In this document: positions 34,706 to 42,923 of the stretch, piece after piece
How the letters are laid out: every line of letters begins with the position of its first letter
Position numbering within the stretch: position 1 is the stretch's first letter
Notes under the pieces: generated by a model
Databases searched by the model: none
Seen by the model: only the letters and a program-made list of their open reading frames with translations
Told to the model about the DNA's origin: nothing
DNA from: Lysobacter_C viscosus
GTDB lineage: Bacteria > Pseudomonadota > Gammaproteobacteria > Xanthomonadales > Xanthomonadaceae
Reading direction: 5' to 3'
Length of the DNA stretch: 64,000 nt
Assembly (NCBI RefSeq): GCF_046600715.1
Contig: NZ_JBJMAV010000011.1
Span: 1-64,000 of the forward strand
Program-made: the position numbers and the translations under genes

Positions 34706-35239
34706 ATGTCAGCCGATGTGCCACGCGCTCCTGCCGCACCCCATGACGCGCTCGATGTCTGGCGCATGGTGTCGGCCCGCCGGCGCGTAGAGGGTCGGCT
34801 GCCGTTGTCGGCGCTGCCCCGGTTGGCCGACAGCCTGGCCGACACCCGTGGCGAGGTCGTTTTCACGCTTCAGTTCGATACCGACACCTTCAAGGTGCCG
34901 TACGTGGAGTTGCAGGCCGAAGCTTCGCTGCCGTTGCTGTGCCAGCGATCACTGCAACGGTTCGAGTTGCCGGTCAGCATCGGGCAGAGGCTGGGCCTGA
35001 TGCGCGACGAGGCCGACGAGGCCGGGTTGCCGCCCGGCTACGAGCCGCTGCTGGTGCCGGAGGATGGCATGGTGCGGACGGTCGACCTGGTCGAGGACGA
35101 ATTGATCCTCGCGGTCCCGGTCATCCCGGTGGCACCGGGGACCGAGGCGATGGAACGCGAATGGCCCGCGACGGAAGAAGAAGTTGAACGCGTCAACCCG
35201 TTCGCGGCGTTGGCGGCCCTGAAAGACAAATCGAAGTAG
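34706..35239 (+). CDS. yceD: YceD family protein (DUF177)
   Basis: The product is 177 aa. YceD proteins are widespread and always linked to rpmF; a role in 23S rRNA processing or large-subunit assembly has been proposed. Conserved parts are LQAEASLPLLCQRSLQRFELPV and VEDELILAVPVIPVAP. A consensus promoter sits immediately before the start. rpmF follows after 44 bp. Confidence 0.92.
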   Translation: MSADVPRAPAAPHDALDVWRMVSARRRVEGRLPLSALPRLADSLADTRGEVVFTLQFDTDTFKVPYVELQAEASLPLLCQRSLQRFELPVSIGQRLGLMRDEADEAGLPPGYEPLLVPEDGMVRTVDLVEDELILAVPVIPVAPGTEAMEREWPATEEEVERVNPFAALAALKDKSK

Positions 35240-35283
35240 CGCCCCCGGGTCCTGACCACCCGGATTTTCCTTGGAGCAAGACC

Positions 35284-35478
35284 ATGGCTGTCCAGAAATC
35301 CCGCGTCTCCCCGTCCAAGCGTGGCATGCGTCGTTCGCACGACGCACTGTCGTGCAAGCAACTGGCGACCGATCCCACGACCGGTGAGACCCACCTGCGC
35401 CACCACGTCACCGCCGACGGCTACTACCGCGGCAAGAAGGTGATCGACACCAAGTCGCAGGTTGCCGACGAAGAGTAA
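35284..35478 (+). CDS. rpmF: 50S ribosomal protein L32
   Basis: The product is 64 aa. It starts MAVQKSRVSPSKRGMRRSHD, typical of L32, and contains HLRHHVTADGYYRGKKV. A single Cys shows it is the zinc-free form. GGAG precedes the ATG. fabH starts 223 bp further on, without the plsX gene that usually lies between. Confidence 0.97.
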   Translation: MAVQKSRVSPSKRGMRRSHDALSCKQLATDPTTGETHLRHHVTADGYYRGKKVIDTKSQVADEE

Positions 35479-35700
35479 ACCTTCGTCTATCGCGCGCGAC
35501 CGCAGGGCGGCCGCGCGCTGCCGCGGTGCCCGGTCCGTGGCACCCGCGGTGGTCGCATCCCTGTCGCAACCGCGGCACGGTGTCACCCCGGCTGACGGGG
35601 TCTTTCTGTCCTGGGGAGTGGCGGGTTCGTGCCGCGCGCGGCCTGGCTCCGGCCGGTCCCGGCCCGGATCCGGCCCCGGACACCTGACGCGGGAACCCTG

Positions 35701-36714
35701 ATGACCGATCGCGCTGCTGCTGCATCCTCCGTTCCGGCTGGCGGCATCTATGCCCGCATCGCCGGTACCGGTAGCTACCTGCCCGAGCGGGTGCTCACCA
35801 ACGCGGAACTGTCGACGCGGGTCGATACCAGCGATGAATGGATCGCCGCCCGCACCGGCATCCGCCAGCGCCACGTTGCCGCCGAGGGCGAGACTACCGG
35901 CGACCTCGCCTACCACGCTTCGGTCCGCGCACTGGAAGCCGCCGGCGTCGATGCGTCCGAGCTCGACCTGATCGTGCTGGGCACCACCACCCCGGACCTC
36001 ATCTTCCCCTCCACGGCCTGCCTGCTGCAGCACCGCCTGGGCGCCAACGGCTGCCCGGCGTTCGACGTCAATGCCGCCTGCTCGGGCTTCATCTACGCAT
36101 TGACGATCGCCGACAAGTTCATCCGCTCCGGCGCTGCGCGCACCGCGCTTGTGGTCGGCGCGGAAACGCTCACGCGCATGCTCGACTGGACCGATCGCGG
36201 TACCTGCGTGCTGTTCGGGGACGGTGCCGGCGCCGTGGTGCTCAAGGCCGACACGGAAACCGGCATCCTCAGCACCCACATGCACGCCGACGGCGGCAAG
36301 AAGGAGTTGCTGTGGAACCCGGTGGGTGTGTCGGTCGGGTTCAAGCCCGAGGAGCACAATGCCGGCGTCCGCGTGCTGATGATCGGCAACGAAGTGTTCA
36401 AGCATGCGGTCAAGGCGCTGGACTCGGTTGTCGAGGAGACCCTGCAAGCCAACGGCCTGGACCGCCACGACATCGACTGGCTGATCCCGCACCAGGCCAA
36501 CCTGCGCATCATCGAGGCGACCGCCAAGCGGCTGGACATGCCGATGGAGCGCGTGGTGGTCACCGTCGACAGGCATGGCAACACCTCGTCGGGCTCGGTG
36601 CCGCTGGCGCTGGACGAAGCGGTGCGGTCGGGTCGGGTGCAGCGCGGCCAGCTACTGCTCCTGGAAGCATTTGGCGGCGGCTTTACCTGGGGCTCGGCGC
36701 TGGTCCGCTACTGA
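35701..36714 (+). CDS. fabH: Beta-ketoacyl-[ACP] synthase III
   Basis: The product is 337 aa. FabH condenses acetyl-CoA with malonyl-ACP to start fatty acid synthesis. The triad is Cys127 (NAACSGF), His263 (IPHQAN) and Asn293 (HGNTSS). The ATG at 35701 is chosen over upstream in-frame codons that lack homology. It leads the fabH-fabD-fabG-acpP-fabF cluster. Confidence 0.97.
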   Translation: MTDRAAAASSVPAGGIYARIAGTGSYLPERVLTNAELSTRVDTSDEWIAARTGIRQRHVAAEGETTGDLAYHASVRALEAAGVDASELDLIVLGTTTPDLIFPSTACLLQHRLGANGCPAFDVNAACSGFIYALTIADKFIRSGAARTALVVGAETLTRMLDWTDRGTCVLFGDGAGAVVLKADTETGILSTHMHADGGKKELLWNPVGVSVGFKPEEHNAGVRVLMIGNEVFKHAVKALDSVVEETLQANGLDRHDIDWLIPHQANLRIIEATAKRLDMPMERVVVTVDRHGNTSSGSVPLALDEAVRSGRVQRGQLLLLEAFGGGFTWGSALVRY

Positions 36715-36803
36715 GGCTCCAGCGATGTCCATGCGCTTCTCTGGATCCTGGCGACGCGACCACGACCGGGATTGATCGAGCGGGCCTCGCATCGCGTCGC
36801 TGA

Positions 36804-36821
36804 CTGTACGCGCCGGTACAG
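36804..36821. repeat. Inverted repeat CTGTAC-N6-GTACAG before fabD
   Basis: CTGTAC (36804-36809) and GTACAG (36816-36821) are perfect inverted halves around GCGCCG in the 162-bp fabH-fabD gap. It could be a regulator half-site pair or a minor hairpin. The half-site spacing differs from a LexA box. Confidence 0.35.
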
Positions 36822-36876
36822 ACGCCGTCGCACGTTCGCTCGTATCATTGAGGGTTCTTCCCGCAAGGAATCGCGC

Positions 36877-37827
36877 GTGACTGAGACCGCAACGACCGAC
36901 CCCCAGCTGGCCTTCGTGTTCCCTGGCCAGGGCTCGCAGTCGCTGGGCATGCTGTCCGGACTCGCGCAGGCCAGCCCGATCATCGAGCAGGCGTTTGCCG
37001 AAGCCAGCGAAGGTGCCGGGGTGGACCTGTGGTCGCTGGCCCAGGCGGGCCCCGAGGAGCAGCTCAACCAGACCGAGTTCACCCAGCCCAGCCTGCTCGC
37101 CGCAGGCGTAGCGGTGTGGCGGCTGTGGATTGCGCGCGGCGGGGTGCGACCGGCGCAGCTGGCCGGCCACAGCCTGGGCGAGTACGCCGCCCTGGTCGCC
37201 GCCGGCGCCGTGTCGCTGGAAGACGCCGCGCGCCTGGTGCGCCTGCGGGGCCAGCTCATGCAGGACGCCGCGCCTGCCGGCACCGGCGCCATGGCCGCTG
37301 TCCTCGGCGCCGAAGACGCACTGGTGCTGGAAGTGTGCGAGTCGGTGTCCGGCAAGGAAGTGGTGGTGCCGGCCAATTTCAATTCCCCCGGCCAGATCGT
37401 CATCGGCGGCCACGCCGAAGCGGTTGAGCGCGCACTGGCGCTGCTGGCCGAGCGGGGCGTGCGCAAGGCCGTGAAGCTGGCGGTATCGGTACCGTCCCAC
37501 ACCCCATTGATGCGCGAAGCCGCCAACCGGCTTGCCGAGGCGATGAAGGGGGTCGAGTGGCAGCCGCCTTCGCTGCCGGTGGTGCAGAACGTCGATGGCG
37601 AAGTCCACGAGGGCGTCGACTCGATCCGCGACGCGCTGGTGCGCCAGCTGTACCTGCCGGTCCAGTGGACCGGTTGCGTGCAGGCGCTGGCGGCCGGCGG
37701 CGCCACCCGGATCAACGAGTGTGGCCCCGGCAAGGTGCTGACCGGGCTGGTCAAGCGCATCGACAAGACGCTCGACGCCCGGGCGCTGGGCACCCCGGCC
37801 GACATCGACGCCGCACTGGCGGGCTGA
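36877..37827 (+). CDS. fabD: Malonyl-CoA:ACP transacylase
   Basis: The product is 316 aa. FabD loads malonate onto ACP. The nucleophile Ser99 lies in GHSLGEY and His208 in PSHTPLM; FPGQGSQ is at the N-terminus. The GTG at 36877 is used because it starts directly before the conserved domain and follows AAGGAA. fabG follows after 142 bp. Confidence 0.96.
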   Translation: MTETATTDPQLAFVFPGQGSQSLGMLSGLAQASPIIEQAFAEASEGAGVDLWSLAQAGPEEQLNQTEFTQPSLLAAGVAVWRLWIARGGVRPAQLAGHSLGEYAALVAAGAVSLEDAARLVRLRGQLMQDAAPAGTGAMAAVLGAEDALVLEVCESVSGKEVVVPANFNSPGQIVIGGHAEAVERALALLAERGVRKAVKLAVSVPSHTPLMREAANRLAEAMKGVEWQPPSLPVVQNVDGEVHEGVDSIRDALVRQLYLPVQWTGCVQALAAGGATRINECGPGKVLTGLVKRIDKTLDARALGTPADIDAALAG

Positions 37828-37914
37828 AGGCGGATAAAGCCCGGGATCGGACGTACCGACAGGGGCGGGAGCCGGCTGGGCGCCGCGCGCATGGATCCAG
37901 GTGATCCCTGGCAG

Positions 37915-37943
37915 TCCGGTAATGACAATTCCGGTAATGACAA
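37915..37943 (+). repeat. Tandem direct repeat (2 x 15 bp) upstream of fabG
   Basis: TCCGGTAATGACAA occurs at 37915-37928 and again at 37930-37943, a period of 15 bp. Each copy contains an ATG in frame with fabG. The repeat ends 26 bp before the preferred fabG start. Confidence 0.75.
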
Positions 37944-37969
37944 GTTCGAGAATCGCGAGGAACGAGTTG

Positions 37970-38713
37970 ATGGAAAAGATGCTCAGGGGAGAAGTGGCCC
38001 TGGTGACGGGTGCCAGCCGCGGCATCGGTGCGGCGATCGCCGACGAACTGGCCGCGCAGGGCGCTACCGTCATCGGCACGGCGACCTCCCAGGCCGGCGC
38101 CGAGGCGATCGGTGAGCGGCTGGCGGGCCAGGGCGGACACGGACGGGTCCTGGACGTCGTCGACCCCGCGTCCATCGACGCCCTGATCGACGGCATCGCC
38201 ACCGAAATCGGCCCGATCTCGATCCTCGTCAACAACGCTGGCATTACCCGCGACAACCTGTTGATGCGGATGAAGGACGAGGACTGGCAGGCGATCCTCG
38301 ACACCAACCTCACCAGCGTCTACCGCACCAGCAAGGCGGTCATGCGCGCGATGATGAAGGCGCGCAAGGGCCGCATCATCAACATCGCATCGGTGATCGG
38401 CGTGACCGGCAATGCCGGCCAGGCCAACTACGCCGCCGCCAAGGCCGGGATCATCGGCTTCAGCAAGTCCATGGCGCGGGAGATCGGCAGCCGGGGCATC
38501 ACCGTCAACGTGGTGGCGCCGGGCTTCATCGACACCGACATGACCCGGTCGCTGCCGGAGGATGCCAGGAAGGGCATGCTCGACCAGATCGCCCTCGGGC
38601 GGCTGGGCGAACCGGCCGACATCGCACGCGCGGTGTCGTTCCTGGCCGGCCCCTCCGCGGCGTACATCACCGGCGAGACGCTGCACGTCAACGGTGGCAT
38701 GTACATGCCTTGA
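37970..38713 (+). CDS. fabG: 3-oxoacyl-[ACP] reductase
   Basis: The product is a 247-aa short-chain dehydrogenase that performs the first reduction in each elongation cycle. The NADPH loop is TGASRGIG (13-20), NNAG is at 88-91, and the catalytic set is Ser141, Tyr154 and Lys158. GAGGAA precedes ATG 37970, which is preferred. In-frame ATGs at 37901, 37922, 37937 and 37979 are alternatives. Confidence 0.96.
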   Translation: MEKMLRGEVALVTGASRGIGAAIADELAAQGATVIGTATSQAGAEAIGERLAGQGGHGRVLDVVDPASIDALIDGIATEIGPISILVNNAGITRDNLLMRMKDEDWQAILDTNLTSVYRTSKAVMRAMMKARKGRIINIASVIGVTGNAGQANYAAAKAGIIGFSKSMAREIGSRGITVNVVAPGFIDTDMTRSLPEDARKGMLDQIALGRLGEPADIARAVSFLAGPSAAYITGETLHVNGGMYMP

Positions 38714-38785
38714 GCGGTCGCGCCCACCCGCGCAGCGCCCAGGAAGGGCGAGCAACGCATTGATCGAAAAGGCGTTTTTCCAACG

Positions 38786-38814
38786 TTCTCGAACGGCGCC
38801 GATTCAATTAGACT
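38786..38814 (+). promoter_or_regulatory. Possible promoter for acpP
   Basis: TTCTCG (38786-38791) and TAGACT (38809-38814) are 17 nt apart, 41 bp before the acpP start. The -35 is weak. acpP is usually among the most highly expressed genes, so an own promoter is expected. Confidence 0.35.
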
Positions 38815-38855
38815 ATTCCATCGAAAAATCCCGCCCCCGGGAGGAGTGAGCACAG

Positions 38856-39095
38856 ATGAGCAGCATCGAAGAGCGCGTCAAGAAAATCGTCGTCGAACAG
38901 CTGGGCGTCAAGGAAGAAGAAGTCACCAACAATGCTTCGTTCGTTGACGACCTCGGCGCGGACTCGCTCGACACCGTCGAGCTGGTGATGGCCCTCGAGG
39001 AAGAGTTCGAGTGCGAGATCCCGGACGAGGAAGCCGAGAAGATCACCTCGGTGCAGCAGGCCATCGACTACGTCAAGGCGCACGTCAAGGCGTAA
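38856..39095 (+). CDS. acpP: Acyl carrier protein
   Basis: The product is 79 aa and highly acidic. Ser37 in GADSLDTVEL carries the 4'-phosphopantetheine arm. It has the standard four-helix ACP length. A strong GGAGGAG lies just upstream. A terminator follows, so acpP transcripts may end before fabF. Confidence 0.98.
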   Translation: MSSIEERVKKIVVEQLGVKEEEVTNNASFVDDLGADSLDTVELVMALEEEFECEIPDEEAEKITSVQQAIDYVKAHVKA

Positions 39096-39137
39096 CGCAC
39101 CCCGGGCGGCGATTTCGTCGTCCGTGCAGCAACACAC

Positions 39138-39166
39138 CGGGGCCGCGTTGCGGCCCCGCGTTTTTT
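39138..39166 (+). terminator. Rho-independent terminator after acpP
   Basis: CGGGGCCGC (39138-39146) pairs with GCGGCCCCG (39150-39158) around GTT, followed by CG and TTTTTT (39161-39166). Confidence 0.88.
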
Positions 39167-39321
39167 GCAAGGTGGTTCGGCCGCGGCGGTACCGCCCCTG
39201 CCGCACCGCGCACGGTTCCGCCAGCGGGGCGTGTGGGCGGACCTTGCGCCGCACTGCCGCCACCCCGTTTCTCTTCCGGTCCATGCGCCGACGCCGGCGC
39301 CGACCGCAGTCGGAGTTCTCC

Positions 39322-40560
39322 ATGTCGAAGCGTCGCGTCGTCGTCACCGGTCTGGGCATCGTTTCACCGCTCGGCAATGACCTGGCCAGCAGTTGGGATG
39401 GCATCGTCAACGGCCGGTCGGGCATCGGCCCCATCACCCATTTCGATCCGGCCGCGTTCACCACGCGGATCGCCGGCGAGGTCCGTGATTTCGACATCGG
39501 CAAGTGGGTCTCCCCCAAGGACGCACGCAAGATGGAGGAGTTCATCCATTACGGCGTCGCCGCGTCGATGATGGCGATGGAAGACGCCAACCTGGTGGTG
39601 GACGACTCCAACGCCGAGCGCATCGGCGCCTTGATCGGCTCGGGCATCGGCGGCCTGCTGGGCATCGAGGAGCAGACCATCAAGTTCAATGATGGCGGCC
39701 CGCGCAAGATCTCCCCGTTCTACGTCCCCAGCACCATCATCAACATGCTGCCGGGCCAGGTATCGCTGCTGACCGGGATCAAGGGGCCGAATTTCTCCGC
39801 CGTCTCGGCATGCGCCACGTCCAACCACTCCATCGGCATGGCGATGCGCATGATCCAGTACGGCGATGCCGACGTCATGATCGCCGGTGGTGCCGAGCGC
39901 GGCTCCTCGCCCACCTCGGTCGGCGGGTTCTGCGCGATGAAGGCCATGTCCACCCGCAACGACGCGCCGACCCTGGCCAGCCGTCCCTGGGACAAGGACC
40001 GCGACGGTTTCGTGCTGGGCGACGGTGCCGGCATCCTCGTTCTGGAGGAGTACGAGTACGCCAAGGCCCGCGGCGCGCGCATCTACTGCGAGCTGGCCGG
40101 ATTCGGTGCCAGCTCCGACGCATTCCACATGACCGCGCCCAGCGAGGACGGCGAAGGCCCCGCACGCTGCATGGTGGCCGCGCTCAAGGATGCGGGCGTC
40201 GGACCGGACGGCGTCGACTACCTCAACGCGCATGGCACCTCCACGCCGCTGGGCGACCTGGCCGAGACGCGGGCGATCAAGCGCGCGCTGGGCGACCATG
40301 CCTACAGCACCATGGTCAGTTCGACCAAATCCATGACCGGGCACCTGCTGGGCGCCGCCGGGGGGGCGGAGGCCATCTTCTCGGTCATGGCGCTGCACCA
40401 CGGCGTGGTTCCGCCGACCATCAACCTCGACGAGCCGGGGGAAGGCTGTGACCTGGACTACGTCCCCCACGAAGCGCGCCAGGCCAAGCTGGACGTGGCG
40501 GTCTCCAACGGCTTCGGCTTTGGCGGCACCAACGGCACGCTCGTGTTCAAGCGGATCTGA
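39322..40560 (+). CDS. fabF: Beta-ketoacyl-[ACP] synthase II
   Basis: The product is a 412-aa elongating condensing enzyme. Cys164 lies in SACATSNH, the two His are in NAHGTSTPLGD and KSMTGHLLGAAG, and FGFGGTNG ends the fold. The start MSKRRVVVTGLG follows a CGGAG. It lies beyond the acpP terminator and may rely on read-through or an unseen promoter. Confidence 0.97.
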   Translation: MSKRRVVVTGLGIVSPLGNDLASSWDGIVNGRSGIGPITHFDPAAFTTRIAGEVRDFDIGKWVSPKDARKMEEFIHYGVAASMMAMEDANLVVDDSNAERIGALIGSGIGGLLGIEEQTIKFNDGGPRKISPFYVPSTIINMLPGQVSLLTGIKGPNFSAVSACATSNHSIGMAMRMIQYGDADVMIAGGAERGSSPTSVGGFCAMKAMSTRNDAPTLASRPWDKDRDGFVLGDGAGILVLEEYEYAKARGARIYCELAGFGASSDAFHMTAPSEDGEGPARCMVAALKDAGVGPDGVDYLNAHGTSTPLGDLAETRAIKRALGDHAYSTMVSSTKSMTGHLLGAAGGAEAIFSVMALHHGVVPPTINLDEPGEGCDLDYVPHEARQAKLDVAVSNGFGFGGTNGTLVFKRI

Positions 40561-40668
40561 GCGGCGGGTAGAACCGGGTGGTGACGCCGTCACGGCCGAA
40601 ATTGCGCCCCTTCGCGGCACACCGGGCTGGGGAGGCCCGCTGCCCTTGCGAAGGAGGTAGCACTGCCG

Positions 40669-40716
40669 ATGCCATTGCCGATCCCCACCCCGCGCTTGGC
40701 GCCCTCCGTGCGATGA
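40669..40716 (+). CDS. Possible 15-aa proline-rich leader peptide before pabB
   Basis: ATG 40669 opens a 15-codon frame (MPLPIPTPRLAPSVR, five Pro) that ends in TGA 13 bp before the pabB start. The best Shine-Dalgarno in this gap, AAGGAGGT (40651-40658), lies upstream at a rather long spacing of about 10 nt. Such a frame could couple or attenuate pabB translation. It may also be chance, because codon bias in a frame this short says little. Confidence 0.3.
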   Translation: MPLPIPTPRLAPSVR

Positions 40717-40729
40717 CACGCCCCACGCC

Positions 40730-42091
40730 ATGCTCCTGACCCGTGCGCTGAAGCCCGCCATCGACCTGCTGGACCTGCACCGGCAAGCGCCGCAGCGCTA
40801 TCCGCTGCTGTTGGAATCCAGTGCCCACGGCACCGCGCAGGGGCGGTGGGATCTCCTGCTGCTGGCCGGGGAGCGCCACCTCCGACTCGAGCGTGACGGC
40901 GTCACCCGCGACGAGGTGGGCGGCGCGGTTGAAGGCGATTTCCTGGATGCGCTCGACAACGCGTGGCGGGAGGAGCGAACGTCCCGCGAAGAACCCCGAT
41001 GGCCGTTCCGCGGCGGCTGGGCGCTGCTGCTGGGCTACGAGCTGGCAGGCCAGGTCGAGCCTGTCCTGCGCCTGCCCCCCGCTGCCGGCACGCTGCCGGT
41101 GGCGCTCGCGGTCCGCTGCCACGCGGCGGTGCTTCACGACCATGCCACCGGCGAGTTCACGGCCGTTGCCGAGCCCGGCCACGGAGCATTGCTGGACAGG
41201 ATCGAATCCGACTGCGCGGACGCCCCGGCCCCGATGCCCGAATGGGAGCCACCGCTTGAGGTGGTCCACGACCTACCGGAGCGTTATCTGTCAGGCGTAC
41301 GCCGCGTGCTGGACTACCTGGCCGCCGGGGACGTGTTCCAGGCCAACCTGTCGCGCGGCTGGCAGGCCGCGTTCGAGCGCAACCTCGCGCCGGCCGAGCT
41401 GTTCGCGCGCCTGAGGTCCAACAATCCCGCACCGTTCGCCGGCATCTTCGCGACGCCCCGCGGCGCGGTCGTCAGCGCGTCGCCCGAGCGGCTGGTGTCG
41501 GTGCGTGGTGAGCTGGTCGAGACGCGCCCGATCGCAGGCACCCGGCCTCGCGCACCCGATGACGACGACGCCGCGCGCATCCACGAACTGGTCGGCCATC
41601 CCAAGGAGCGCGCCGAGCACGTGATGCTCATCGACCTGGAGCGCAACGACCTGGGACGCGTGTGCGTGCCCGGCAGCGTCGAAGTCGATGAACTGATGAC
41701 GGTGGAGAGTTACGCGCACGTGCACCACATCGTCAGCAACGTTCGCGGGCGGCTGGAGCCCGGCACCACGCCGGGCGACGTCATCCGCGCGACCTTCCCG
41801 GGCGGCACGATCACCGGCTGCCCGAAGGTCCGCTGCATGCAGGTCATCGCCGAACTGGAGAACGTCGGCCGCGGCGCCTACACCGGCGCGATGGGCTGGC
41901 TGAACCGCGACGGCGACCTCGACCTCAATATCCTGATCCGCAGCGCGGAGATCGAACCCGCCGGGTCCGGGAGCATCGTGCGCTTCCGTACCGGCGCGGG
42001 AATCGTGGCCGATTCCGATCCGGAGCGTGAACTGGACGAGACCCTCGCAAAGGCGCGCGGCATGTTGCACGCACTGGGCGTCGGGGGATGA
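40730..42091 (+). CDS. pabB: Aminodeoxychorismate synthase component I
   Basis: The product is 453 aa. PabB converts chorismate to 4-amino-4-deoxychorismate for folate. The chorismate-binding core includes DVFQANLSRGW, ERAEHVMLIDLERNDLGRV and FPGGTITGCPKVR. The motif that reads PIKGT in E. coli PabB reads PIAGT here (Ala269), as in TrpE. The neighbour pabC supports the PabB assignment. No good ribosome binding site lies before ATG 40730. pabC starts 4 bp after the stop. Confidence 0.9.
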   Translation: MLLTRALKPAIDLLDLHRQAPQRYPLLLESSAHGTAQGRWDLLLLAGERHLRLERDGVTRDEVGGAVEGDFLDALDNAWREERTSREEPRWPFRGGWALLLGYELAGQVEPVLRLPPAAGTLPVALAVRCHAAVLHDHATGEFTAVAEPGHGALLDRIESDCADAPAPMPEWEPPLEVVHDLPERYLSGVRRVLDYLAAGDVFQANLSRGWQAAFERNLAPAELFARLRSNNPAPFAGIFATPRGAVVSASPERLVSVRGELVETRPIAGTRPRAPDDDDAARIHELVGHPKERAEHVMLIDLERNDLGRVCVPGSVEVDELMTVESYAHVHHIVSNVRGRLEPGTTPGDVIRATFPGGTITGCPKVRCMQVIAELENVGRGAYTGAMGWLNRDGDLDLNILIRSAEIEPAGSGSIVRFRTGAGIVADSDPERELDETLAKARGMLHALGVGG

Positions 42092-42095
42092 GCCG

Positions 42096-42923
42096 GTGAG
42101 GGTGGTCGTCGACGGTGTGGAGGGCGGCACCATCGCGCCGGATGACCGTGGGCTGGCCTACGGCGATGGCGTGTTTGAAACCATGCGCGCCCATGCCGGC
42201 TCGATCCCGTGGTGGCCCGCGCACTGGCAACGGTTGCGCGATGGCGCCGGACGGTTGCGGATCGCGCTGCCGCCCGAGTCGGCGCTGCGGCAGCAGGTTG
42301 TCGAGCTGCTGGACGGCGGCCACGGCGTCGTGAAGCTGCTTGTTACGCGCGGCGCCGGCGGGCGGGGCTACGCGCCGTCGGCCGGCTCCGCGTCCACCTG
42401 CGTGCTTTCGACCCACCCCGTGCCCGGGGTGGACCCGGACGGTCTAGTGCTGCGCTGGTGCGACACCCGCCTGTCGGAACAACCGGCGCTGGCCGGGATC
42501 AAGCACTGCAACCGCCTGGAGCAGGTGCTGGCGCGGCTTGAGTGGTCCGCGCCCGGCTTCGACGCGCATGGCGCCAGCGAAGGCTTGATGCTGTCGACCG
42601 GAGGCGACGTGGTCTGCGCGACCTCGGCCAACCTGTTCGTGCTGGCGGAGGGGCAATGGACCACGCCCCCGGTTGACCGCTGCGGCGTCGCCGGGGTGTG
42701 CCGGCAGTGGGCGCTGCAGCGGTTGCACGCGCGCGTCGAGAGGATGGGTCCGGAACAGGTCGACTCGGCTGATGCCGTTTTCCTGTGCAACGCGGTGCGC
42801 GGTATCCTGCCGGTCGCCCGGCTGGGCACCCGTACGTGGTCGCCGCACCCGCGCATCGACGCCGCGCGCCGCGCGCTGGCGCTTGACCACCCTGCTTTCG
42901 CATTGATTCCGGAGCCGCCGTGA
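42096..42923 (+). CDS. pabC: Aminodeoxychorismate lyase
   Basis: The product is a 275-aa class IV PLP enzyme that releases pyruvate from aminodeoxychorismate to give p-aminobenzoate. The PLP Lys is Lys136 in GIKHCNRLEQV, and DRGLAYGDGVFETMR is the N-terminal signature. The GTG at 42096 is the only sensible start. Its stop overlaps mltG (GTGA). Confidence 0.94.
   Translation: MRVVVDGVEGGTIAPDDRGLAYGDGVFETMRAHAGSIPWWPAHWQRLRDGAGRLRIALPPESALRQQVVELLDGGHGVVKLLVTRGAGGRGYAPSAGSASTCVLSTHPVPGVDPDGLVLRWCDTRLSEQPALAGIKHCNRLEQVLARLEWSAPGFDAHGASEGLMLSTGGDVVCATSANLFVLAEGQWTTPPVDRCGVAGVCRQWALQRLHARVERMGPEQVDSADAVFLCNAVRGILPVARLGTRTWSPHPRIDAARRALALDHPAFALIPEPP

Noticed and set aside
36804..36821. LexA (SOS) box before fabD
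   Set aside because: The CTG and CAG ends are 12 nt apart instead of 10, and fabD is not an SOS gene.
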